Shown here: positions 12,495 through 21,802 of the stretch, in pieces | Layout of the letters: the number at the start of each line of letters is the position of its first letter | Numbering within the stretch: the first letter of the stretch is position 1 | NCBI GenBank assembly: GCA_027946365.1 | Contig: JAPEUQ010000017.1 | Location: 124,001-188,000, forward strand | Direction: 5' to 3' | Origin: Kalmusia sp. IMI 367209 | Lineage: Eukaryota; Ascomycota; Dothideomycetes; Pleosporales; Didymosphaeriaceae | DNA length: 64,000 nucleotides | Program-made: the position numbers and the translations under genes | Notes under the pieces: generated by a model | The model's database searches: none | Told to the model about the DNA's origin: nothing | Seen by the model: only the letters and a program-made list of their open reading frames with translations

Positions 12495-13861
12495 ATGAGC
12501 CCCGGGTTGGTGAAGAGCATTGCAGGCCCAAACGAGACCGTCGCGCCTGTGCCAGAGTGCGCCGAAGCCGTCGAACCAGTTGATCACATTTTCCCTTTCC
12601 TGAGATTGCCGCGCGAGCTGCGCGACCAGGTACGTCTGCGCCATCGCAATACCTCCGCGCATGCCTCATACTCACCGACACGCAGATCTACGACTACACC
12701 TTCGATATCCAAGACGATCGCGGCGACCGCTCCCTGCGCATCGAGCGGCGGAATTTGAAACACTTCAGGCCCTCCGCCGCAGCCATCCTGCTCCTCCTGC
12801 ACCACGAGTACTTCCTTTTGAACCGCCAGGTCGCGCGCGAGGCCCTCGAGGTCCTTTTCAAGAACCATACAGTATTCCTCAGCTGTGGGCCGTATGTGCT
12901 GAAGCAACTTCTGGCGAGGATCGAGGACACGGGTGGGCCCGGCAAGCAATGGTTGAAGCGAATCAAAAACATCGAATTAGACTGGGTAACATTCCCAAAC
13001 CTAAGACTCTACCCTCCAGAGAGGAGTGAAGGCAAAGATGAGTGGTGGTGGGAAAATGACGGCCACGAGGTAGACGTCGACTATATAAGGGGCGCGCAGT
13101 ACAGTGGACATTACGATGAGCACGACTACGAAGGTGGGTACTACGACGACAACTTCTATCAGCCAGAAGACTCTTCGCTGTATCCTATCTGGCCGCGCTC
13201 CAATGCTCCGATCACCGCATTAAACGACCCTTTCGGGCTTTCGACCCACTATCCCTTCGCTGATGCTCTTCGCCAACCGACTGAGGATGTTGCCTCCGCA
13301 AACGATATAGACACAAAGCTCGACCTGCTCGTCTCGCTAGAAGTCACCCCGCTATTCGAATATCTCTCCACTCCCACCTTTTCCATCTCAAGCATAACAC
13401 TCCCGCTCTACTTCATCTCCAAATCCTCACATCACCACCGTAGCGCCACACGACCTGGCCGGACCCTCCCCCTCAAAATCCGGTATTGGGTGCATATTTG
13501 TGTTCATGCGCTGCTAGTGCTCCACAAATCCCCCACATTGGAGGAGGTGCGCATCAAGTACATGCCATGGGATATATGGGCGAGCATGGAACCCGCGGAC
13601 AATCTTCAGAGGATGGTTGAGAAAGGGATATGGTTCAAGGACTCTGAGGATCGGACAAGGGAGAGGGAAGGCGAGGGTGAGGCGTTCCGTGCTGTGTGGC
13701 AAGGTTTGATAGAGAAGGGGGTGTGTAAGGGTGACGAGAGGTTGGGGTTAAGAGCTACAGTGAAGTTTGTGAAGTGGGAGGGTGATTTGGACAAATGGCG
13801 TGTTGGCGATGAGCTTGAAGTGGTATTTACACGGCAGAGTGCCTGGAAGGGAAGACCGTAG
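12495..13861 (+). CDS. F-box-like / DUF7730-type protein
   Basis: Two exons, 12495-12629 and 12686-13861, join in phase 0 across a 56-nt intron (GTACGT ... CGCAG) to give 436 aa. The N-terminal motif 'FPFLRLPRELRDQIYDYTF' is the F-box-like opening of a large, expanded ascomycete family. A 'LLNRQVAREALEVLF' segment follows, matching the usual 'L.VCRQI..E' position in this family. The middle is acidic and rich in Tyr/Asp (about residues 140-190), and the C-terminus is basic/acidic mixed. No leucine-rich or WD repeats are visible. The family is generally assumed to be adaptor-like, but substrates are unknown. A second intact relative (35995-36986) and two relics lie in this window. The start is the first in-frame ATG and sits directly before the conserved motif. 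Confidence 0.85.
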
Positions 13862-14959
13862 ACCTTTGATGCCAGCCGGGCATCTGTTTGTCATCCGTGC
13901 ATAGCGTGTTATTTATGTTGTATATTGCGAGCCTAGATTGTATAAAAACTACAGTCCAATCTAAATATTCAATGCCAACTTAACGAATTACTCGACTCAA
14001 ACCATTGGGCAGTCGAAACGTTGCCTGCTTTTCCCCATGTCGCCTGTTGATATACAATAGCACACTTCATTCCCGGTTCGCTCTGCTCCGCTCAGTCCTA
14101 GCTCCTACTCACAAACCTCAATCTTTCAAAGATTCTTTGTTCAAGATGCATATAGCGAGATGGCTGAGCCGCGTGACTAGTAACTCAGACACAACTAAAT
14201 CGTGTTGCTTCACGCCTGTCCTCATTCCATGCTTTACAATGTACTGAGCGGCAGAGGGTATACTAGCTTTCACCACGTCGAACGGCGGAGTGAAAGGAGC
14301 GTGGTGGACCTACCTGGAAAGTGCATTCGTCCTGATGTGAATTGTACTATTGTATTCTTATCCATGAGGAATGGCTGCGCCCGCAAGGAGGACTTGACAT
14401 GGCGGCTTGTATGAGCTTGTGATAAATGGGTTCAAAAAATCTTTGCGGCGTGAACAGGCTCCATGATCCTCTTGTTGCGCTGCTTTTTTCTGATACGATA
14501 GTCCCTGTTTTGAAGTCTTGTACGACAGCGTGGCTCCAAAGTTCGGTTGTTTACCTGACGACATCCTTGAGGTAGCGTATTTGTGCCAATATCTCAATAC
14601 ACGTTTACCTTTCTAAGGCCAGACTCGACAAAGTAAAAAGGAGCTGCTCTTTCAGTAATAGATTAAACCGGGGCAGGGAGTGCAATTTAGTCTGAAGTCG
14701 CCGTTGTGAAGTCGTATGCATGTTGAGGAACGAAGCAGGTCACATCAAGACATCAACGTCAGGTATACAGTGGTCACTAGATTTGCAGCTTGTATCATGG
14801 ACTGACTATGGCAACACTCCATGATGAATTTCCTTCTCACTGAAAGTCGTGTATGGGATTGAAACATTTGTACGTCTCCTACAACCTTATTTCGGGTATA
14901 TATTCACGTCGAAAATACGCAGCGGATATTTACAGCGTCAAAACCTCTCCATTTTATTC
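13862..14959. other. Intergenic region between convergent genes
   Basis: About 1.1 kb separates two convergent genes and should contain both 3'UTRs. Open frames are short and unsupported. A tRNA-like 'GCGAGATGGCTGAGC' at about 14155 lacks a B box and a foldable acceptor stem. Confidence 0.6.
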
Positions 14960-16416
14960 TTAAAGACATTGATAATACCATGGTGCCGAAACGCCCTTGC
15001 ACGTGTACGGAGACTGTTGGCATACGCGGTCAGCAAGGGCCCTGCTGGGTGGAGATGGAAAGGATTGACTTACCTCGCAAACCGTACAGCCCTTCCAATC
15101 GTTTCCGCCGCACTGATCCCAATGCTTTTGCTTGCATCCATTCCCTGGGCCTGCTGTACTCGTCGGTGCCCTTGTACTTGAAGTCTGTATGGTGGTCGGT
15201 GGCCTTGTTGTAGTCGGTGCGGGTGTAGAGCTGGGTCGTGTGGTGCTTGGGCGTGTGGTGCTTGGATGTGTGGTGCTGGGGCGAGTGGTAGTCGGTCGTG
15301 TAGTCGTTGGCCTGGGTGTCGGAGTCTTTGAAGGCCTTGGAGGGCCTGTCCCACCTTTCGTGGGCGTATCAACCTGGCTTCCATCGCAATATACGGCCGG
15401 TCCATCCAAGGCCATGTTTTTCAGTATCGTACTCATGCCCGTGGTACCTGGTCCGGTGCATAGATTTGTCTTGGCCGCGGCGGGATTGAGCGGAACCGGG
15501 TATTCTATGTGAAAGACGGGTTTGCCAGTAGCGAGGAAGGCATTGTACCTGTCGCATTCCGAGAGCTGCGCGCACTGCTCGTTCACTGCAAAGTCGACGG
15601 TGGATGTGAGGGTATCGACAATGTCGAGGCTGTTTTTAAGGCCGATTTCCATGTTGTATTTTGCGGCTTCTTGTGCCATCCATTTCACATAGTCGACCGC
15701 ATCTTGGGTTTTAAGATTTAAGCCATTGTCATTTTGCTGGGTGGAATTAGCAATTATTCATCAATAGACTTCTCTTGTTCTCAAGATCTATCAAGATAAT
15801 ATTATGATTCGGAGTATTCGTTGAACGATGATGATATACTCACGTAGCCGTCTAGTACATATATTAGCAAACGATCTAAATCAATGCAATTCGATAAACT
15901 GGGCTAAAGCCTTTGAGTCTGTGTGAGGACATCAGGAGACATACCTATGTTGTCCGGGTCTATAGCATCGCATCCCTTATCCCCAGCGAGCTTGATGCGC
16001 TTTGCCATTATGTCTCTGACCTTTGTGCTTCCCGTTCGTATCCACTTCTCGTTCGGCCACTCTGGGAGCACCTTTCCAACATCACCAGCCGGGAAGTCGT
16101 TAGCATCTGTCCGCCAATCTTCCCTTGTCCCGGCGCTGAAGTAACATATTACGATCTTCCCTGTTGTTTTCAACCCTTGAATTGTGGCGGCGTCGCTGTC
16201 GAACAGATCGATATCCCATACTGGAGCATCGGTAGGCGGTAGGGGAATCTTCGTTATGTCTGGTACGCCTGTAAGGATGATCTGCCATTTTTGACCCTTT
16301 ACAAATTGGCTTTGCGCCCATGACGGGACAGCAAAGAGTGTCGCCCAAGTTAGCCAGGTAAGCATGCTGAGCAGAGGCATTCTCATGAGAAAAGAGTCTG
16401 GAGATGAGACTGCCAT
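14960..16416 (-). CDS. Secreted GH114 endo-alpha-1,4-polygalactosaminidase-like enzyme with C-terminal CBM1
   Basis: Exons in gene order are 16416-15945, 15851-15844 (8 nt), 15736-15074 and 15013-14960, giving 398 aa. A signal peptide ends near residue 34 (hydrophobic 'LLSMLTWLTWATLFAVPSWA'). The GH114 domain follows: 'WQIILTGVP', 'WDIDLFD', 'VICYFSAGTREDWR' and 'GCDAIDPDNIDGY', which is completed by the microexon, then 'NGLNLKTQDAVDYVKWMA' and 'VFHIEYPVPL'. The family cleaves alpha-1,4-linked galactosamine polymers such as fungal galactosaminogalactan. A Thr/Pro/Arg linker with TTRP repeats leads to a C-terminal CBM1 ('HWDQCGGNDWKGC ... YTCKGVSAPWYYQCL') with the usual cysteines and aromatic binding face, which binds cellulose or chitin. 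The ATG at 16416 gives an 11-residue extension before MRMPLL; 16386 is the alternative start. Likely substrate is its own or a competitor's cell wall, by family inference. Confidence 0.9.
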
Positions 16417-18100
16417 TGGAGTCACGTCCCAGGAAGCAAATCAAAGTCGGTACGAGAGACAGGTATAGAAGCCATGCGGCGAAAGTTGGATGCAGCAGGT
16501 GATCTTCTAGAACCGGCATTTTGAGCATATAAAGTTCTGTGCGCTCTTGACATGGTTGGTCAAATGTTTTGGTTTACGTATGTTCTCCACGAAGCGCAAT
16601 GCATACAGATTAGCCGTCTAAGAATGTTGCGATCTTAGGAACGCTGGACCTTCCCCATATTTCCTTGAAGATTGCGTGTACGTAACCGAGCCAACCATGT
16701 GTAGAAAATGTAAATATAATGAAAACTTGGTCACACCCGGATCTTAAGTCGAAGCTTGAAGCCACTTTAATTTGTGTTGGATGCGTAGCCACAGCACGCC
16801 ATGGGCGACGCGCCTCACTTTGTCGAGCAAGCAAAAGACCTTAGCTTCTGCGCTCTCATGCATGGTGAAGCATGGAAAACTCTCGAACCATCGTAGAATG
16901 GCGTATTTGGATCTGGCGATCACGTTCCTGAAGACGGATCTTGCGATCGGCCAGCAATGCTAGCTTGCATATTCGGCAGATGGACGCATGCGGGGGAAAA
17001 GCTTAGCTTTTGAATCTCATGGCCAAGTCAAGGGTCACGTTCGGAAGATCGACGAGACGAGTACTGGGTGGTGATGAAAATGGTCTGGACTGCGGCTAAA
17101 TCGACCCACAATATACTGACCACGCTTAGACGTAGTGCACTGACGACGCTCTTTGAAAGAGCAAAAGACGCTGGAAGAAGCTGAGGAAAGGGAAAACACC
17201 TGGCCGGAAGATTTGTTTCGCTAGCGGTCTGTTATTTCAAGATTAGCCCACCAATAAATGCAACGCGTCTATTTGTGAATACTAAGGCATGCAGGTCCTC
17301 GCGCTGTGCATGAAGGCGTGCTCGAAAAGAGAGACTTCGGCAGCATACGCGATGTATGCCTTCAACCGACGTGTGTCGTGTCTCTTTTTGGCATTGCCTG
17401 GGGTCGATTTCAACCTAGTACAGATCACACCCGTGGACCCAGGTCAAACTCAACCCGGGCTTGAGAAGAACGATGATCCAGGTTTAAATAGTTGGAACGC
17501 GTTTCTTCAATACTAATCCTGAAGTCCTGGTGATTCCCTCGAGTAAAGACCGGCAACAAAGCTTCTGAAGATATTCTGACGGCGGAAAGAGAAAATGTGA
17601 CAAATGCTTGTAGATGAAAGCTTGTGCCGTCCAAGCCCAACAACCCCAAGGTATAAGCTGCACAGTCGGAGGGCAGTCGAGGTGCCGTAGTTATGATCAA
17701 GCCTGCAATTCATCCGCAGCCGAAACCGGAAAGCGCGCCGATTTCTACTTCCGTGGACAATAGCATATTACCGATGACCTGCAGTGATACTATGGAAAAT
17801 CAGCCGCCCTAGCACCGGATGAGGAGCGAGGATCGTTGCGAGTGTTGGCTGCTTCACTTGTGGCTAGTGCCAAGACTTGTAGCGTATCGACAAGATCACG
17901 TGCGCATGCGTCGGCTCGTCTAGATGATCCGGTCGCCGACAGGAGGCCGACTTTTTTGAGGAGCCTAGCTTCAGACAGTATTCAATCTCCTGCGCTTTCA
18001 TTCATGTCTATTCTTTGATGTTGTTCTCTTAGGCTCAGATGGACTTCTTAATTAGACGAGGAGAAGCCCCGCAGCGTTTGCACCACCCACGCACCTCCTC
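16417..18100. other. Intergenic region, divergent promoters
   Basis: About 1.7 kb separates the starts of two divergent genes. Only short, unsupported open frames are present. I see no repeat or RNA gene. Confidence 0.6.
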
Positions 18101-20407
18101 ATGCTACTGCAATTACGTAGAATAAACCGTCTTCGCCATCCTCTACATCCGTCGCATGCGCGCTCCTTGACTACCCTCCCGAGGGCGACAGCTACGTATA
18201 TTAAACGATGGGATCCTACGCGACACTCGCCTCAGTTGAAGATACTCTCCGCTCCCCAAGATGCTCCACGGAAAGACTTGCGCAAAGTTGAGCGCGCACA
18301 GCTGCAGCATTCCCAAGGTCATGAGGTGTTCTTGAAGAAAACAAGAAATGAAGACGGTAGTAGTTGCATTGCACTCCTGAACAAGCTCTTGCAACTCGGA
18401 GACACTCAGTCGCCCAAGCCTGGGCTTCATTTGCGGCTATGGAAAGTCTACTCTCAGGCCAAGGCGCAATGTTCGGAACTAGTCCATGCGATACCAGACC
18501 AAGCTTGGGATATTCTTTGGAGGACACAAGATGCAGGAGCTTTGTCTGTGGAACGCAAAGCTTTGCGTCTAAGAGAACTTGGGAAAGACATGTTTTCTCG
18601 TGAAAGATATGAGGCGGTTGGGCAGCGGGTACAATATCTGGACGGCTTGTTCCTCAGCGGACATGAGGAGCAAGCTCTGAAGGAATGGGAAGAAGATCAC
18701 GAGGGTGCCAACAATCTACCGAGGCATGACTACAAACCCGAGCATCTTCAATTAGGGGCTAGAATGTATGCGCTCAGCGGGAACCCTGATCGTGCGCGTG
18801 AGGTCATGGAAGAACTTTTCGAACTCTACCCCTCTTGGAATCTCTCTATCATGAAGGTCGTTTTCCGAGCTCACACTGAAACTATTTCGACATGGCACCA
18901 TGACCTAGCCAAGGGCATGTATCTCAAAATGAAGGAGAGGATGGGCAAAGAGTTGACGCTCAATGATTACGACTCTTTCTTCGTAGGATTTTTGGAAGCT
19001 CGACATCTTGCGCACTCTAAGATGGTCTTTCGCGACATGATTAAAGGGAAATACCTCGGTTGCTCATCTCATCCCAAAGACATCGAGGAAGTGCTTAAAA
19101 GACTACATATGCTCTCCCGCCTCGGTACGAATATTGCAAAAATGACCAGCATCGGATTGCAAGCTATCACCACATTGCCGCCACCATATCATTCTCACGT
19201 ATACCGCCACTGGATGAAGGCAGCTGTAGTCAAAGACGCGCCCGAAGCTGCAGCACAAATCCTGGACATGATGTTCAGCCGTGGTTGCCAACCCGAGACC
19301 GTCCACTTCAATCTTCTTCTAAAAGCGCTTATGCGAACCAAACTGAATCATCACGTTTCGAAAGCGGAAGATATTGCTTGGCGAATGATCGAAGAGGTTC
19401 GAAAGTCTGGTGCAGTGAAATCGCCGAATGGATCAGCGTCTGATTTCATCTCAAAATGGGTACATGAGAGACAACATATGGTGCCAGATAACGAAGTTTT
19501 GAGGGATGTCCCGAAAGCAAACGTCATTACATTCGCGTTAATGATGCAACACCATGCCGATCGATTGCAATGGGAACACGTTGATTATCTGGCGAGACAG
19601 TTGAAAGAAAACGGCATTCAACCAAATGCTGCGCTCATGAACGTTCTGATGGACAAAGCATGTCGACAAGGAAAATTCAGCGAAGCTTGGAAAATCTACA
19701 AAGCCCTCACGGATGTACCCGTGGGCGCACGCGGCGTGTTTCCGGATGGAGCGAGCATCAGATGCTTATGGAAGACACTTCGGCTTGCGCTTGGGGACCA
19801 TGCAACTCGCAACGATCCTGCGCTACCTCGGCCTCGTGAACTATTGGCTGAGACAGTTCAATGGTGGAAGCTTTGTCGGTGCAGGCATGACGCGGAGTCA
19901 TTTCGCGTAGGCTTAGCCGCCAATGACCATGGTGCGCTGTCATCCCTGATGATGCACTGCTTCAGCTACTCGCAGGATCTCGCGGGGTCTCTTGTTAGTC
20001 TGCACATCTTGCGAAAAATGTTTGATATTTTGCCATCCGACAAAGCTTTAGCCACACTCCAAAAGCATGCTGCCTGGGTCGACATGCACCGAGAAGCACC
20101 AAACGCTCGATACCATTTTTACCATAGTGGAGTCAACAAGAATACCATTGAGAAGCTTGGCCGAGTCTACTATATCCTCATGGAGCGGCGCTTTCAGAGG
20201 ATGGGCATCACGGGAGACGATTACGCCCAACTAAATGAAGAAGAGATCGCAGACATTGGCCTGAACCTACTCTCCGAATTCGTTCGCGTGATCATGAAAC
20301 GGTCACACGCTCCAGAAGTGGTAGAAATCATGATCACTGAGGCTAAGAGAGAAGTAGGCGTCCTGGATATGTCAACGGGTGATCTGGATGCTTTCAATGT
20401 TGCTTAA
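18101..20407 (+). CDS. Mitochondrial pentatricopeptide-repeat protein, Cya5-like
   Basis: A single uninterrupted exon encodes 768 aa. The N-terminus is Arg/Leu/Ser/His-rich and free of acidic residues for about 40 residues ('MLLQLRRINRLRHPLHPSHA'), typical of a mitochondrial presequence. Helical-repeat signatures of PPR proteins follow: 'YALSGNPDRAREVMEELFEL', 'FSRGCQPETVHFNLLLKALM', 'LKENGIQPNAALMNVLMDKA' and 'CRQGKFSEAWKIYKAL'. The architecture matches fungal proteins related to yeast Cya5, a translational activator of COX1 mRNA. Orthology is family-level inference. Such proteins bind specific mitochondrial transcripts through the PPR helices. The 3' end converges with the next gene 271 bp away. 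The start is the first ATG in frame and produces the presequence. Confidence 0.85.
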   Translation: MLLQLRRINRLRHPLHPSHARSLTTLPRATATYIKRWDPTRHSPQLKILSAPQDAPRKDLRKVERAQLQHSQGHEVFLKKTRNEDGSSCIALLNKLLQLGDTQSPKPGLHLRLWKVYSQAKAQCSELVHAIPDQAWDILWRTQDAGALSVERKALRLRELGKDMFSRERYEAVGQRVQYLDGLFLSGHEEQALKEWEEDHEGANNLPRHDYKPEHLQLGARMYALSGNPDRAREVMEELFELYPSWNLSIMKVVFRAHTETISTWHHDLAKGMYLKMKERMGKELTLNDYDSFFVGFLEARHLAHSKMVFRDMIKGKYLGCSSHPKDIEEVLKRLHMLSRLGTNIAKMTSIGLQAITTLPPPYHSHVYRHWMKAAVVKDAPEAAAQILDMMFSRGCQPETVHFNLLLKALMRTKLNHHVSKAEDIAWRMIEEVRKSGAVKSPNGSASDFISKWVHERQHMVPDNEVLRDVPKANVITFALMMQHHADRLQWEHVDYLARQLKENGIQPNAALMNVLMDKACRQGKFSEAWKIYKALTDVPVGARGVFPDGASIRCLWKTLRLALGDHATRNDPALPRPRELLAETVQWWKLCRCRHDAESFRVGLAANDHGALSSLMMHCFSYSQDLAGSLVSLHILRKMFDILPSDKALATLQKHAAWVDMHREAPNARYHFYHSGVNKNTIEKLGRVYYILMERRFQRMGITGDDYAQLNEEEIADIGLNLLSEFVRVIMKRSHAPEVVEIMITEAKREVGVLDMSTGDLDAFNVA

Positions 20408-20678
20408 ATGCGACCTTCCAGCTCTATCCAGTTGCTTGGCATGGTTACTCTTCACGAGGATACTTTACGTTTATATTTGCATTGCGTTGGCGCATAGGAG
20501 TACGGAAAATTTACACGAGGGTTCGTGTGATATATCGTTTCTCGTGGCGAAATAGGCTACGTGTACAAGATTTCTGAAGATACCCAACCTTACTCCAGTA
20601 CTGTAAATATAGAAAGAATCCCACTTGTTTCATACCGAATACTACGTTGCTTCATATTTGAATCGTTTCCCGCCTTTC

Positions 20679-21258
20679 TTATAGTCCCAGTGGATTACTT
20701 CCAGAGCCCTTCGATCCGCCTGCAACTCCTGGTCGCGAGCCCATGATTGCCTTCGCGCCTGAGGGTGTACTTTGCAATCCGAGCGGGTTCTTCGCAGAGC
20801 TCGCACGAGGTCCTGACGCGCCTGTAACGTCTTTGATCGAATTTCCGTACTCGCGGATGGCATCGCCCCAGCCGCGGGACGTATTTGCGAGACTATATAT
20901 TTGTTAATAATGGTACTTCATAGTTATGACGAGGGGGTTTTGCGACTCACCTCGTGCCTGCCCCCTTTCCTGCGCCCGCTACGCCGTTGCCAGCTGCCGT
21001 GACAATGGCTCCAGTGAAGTTGCCGATGCCGGACGCGGCAGCGTTTGTCGTGCGCGTGAGCCAGCTCTGTTGCTGTGGGGCCTGTTTCTTCGGTGGCTGT
21101 GCCTTCGGAAGCGGTTTCGATTGCGTTTTCGGCAGTGCTTTGGGTTGTGTCTTCGGGGTTGTCTTGGGGAGTGCTTTCGTTTGCGCTTTCGGCAGAGGCT
21201 TAGTTACAGCCCTTGGGGCTGACCTGGGGCCTGTCTTCGATGCTTGTTTGGGTGGCAT
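20679..21258 (-). CDS. Small basic Lys/Pro/Ala-rich conserved fungal protein
   Basis: Two exons, 21258-20951 and 20892-20679, are joined by a 58-nt intron (GTGAGT ... TATATAG), giving 173 aa. Residues 1-65 are a low-complexity basic region with repeated 'LPKxQxKxLPK' units. The conserved-looking core is 'AAASGIGNFTGAIVTAAGNG', then 'WGDAIREYGNSIKDVTGASG', ending in two 'NPLGL' motifs, the second at the extreme C-terminus. The Gly/Ala core has weak amphipathic character but is not a clear membrane segment. I believe this core is conserved in filamentous ascomycetes, but I know no function. The gene is divergent from the kinase gene, sharing 544 bp. The spliced frame differs from the longest open frame in exon 2, and the repeated NPLGL ending supports the spliced one. 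Confidence 0.75.
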
Positions 21259-21802
21259 ATTTGCAATGAGTCGTTGTGATGTTGGTCACTTTGCCATTTC
21301 CAACTCCCAGAAAGTTGATCTATACCATCGGAATGTGGCGCGATGATGTCAACGGCGCCTAGTGGGTTTTGGAGGGGAATCTAACCGCATGAAATAAGGT
21401 TGCATTAGGCGGCGGAGAAATCCGACTCCACATGAGACGGCGGACCCTGGGCTTTCGCGTCTCGCATCCCACCACCTCTACAACTGCTCTACAACTTCTC
21501 TACATAATCTCTTTGCTATAATCCTACAAATACCGTGTTGTCCTTTCTTCCTTGTTGCGATCAGGCCGTCACCGGGCCGACCTCTGCTGCAAATAGCGGT
21601 CACGAGCGAGAGCAGTGCCGAAGTGCCAGCACGCCGATTCGGCTTCACACCGACACTGGCCAGGCAACATGAGCCTCATTCACTTGAGTGCACGTTAGGG
21701 ACAGCTTCACCAGAATCTTGTAAGCCGCCTGTTTTCTTCGATTGCAAACCTCCACCGCCCTTGAATGTCTCACGATACGACGAACATATATGCGACGCAA
21801 CT
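21259..21802. promoter_or_regulatory. Shared divergent promoter region
   Basis: This 544-bp interval separates the starts of the small basic protein gene (-) and the kinase gene (+). It contains a pyrimidine-rich tract (about 21478-21560) of the type found before fungal transcription starts, on the kinase side. The frame upstream of the kinase ATG stays open to 21623 but has no earlier ATG. Confidence 0.4.

Noticed and set aside
14150..14230. tRNA-like sequence GCGAGATGGCTGAGC
   Set aside because: No B box, no acceptor stem pairing and no anticodon arm could be found downstream.
21623..21802. Sixty extra codons in frame before the kinase ATG
   Set aside because: The frame opens with GTG and has no ATG before 21803, so it is leader sequence.
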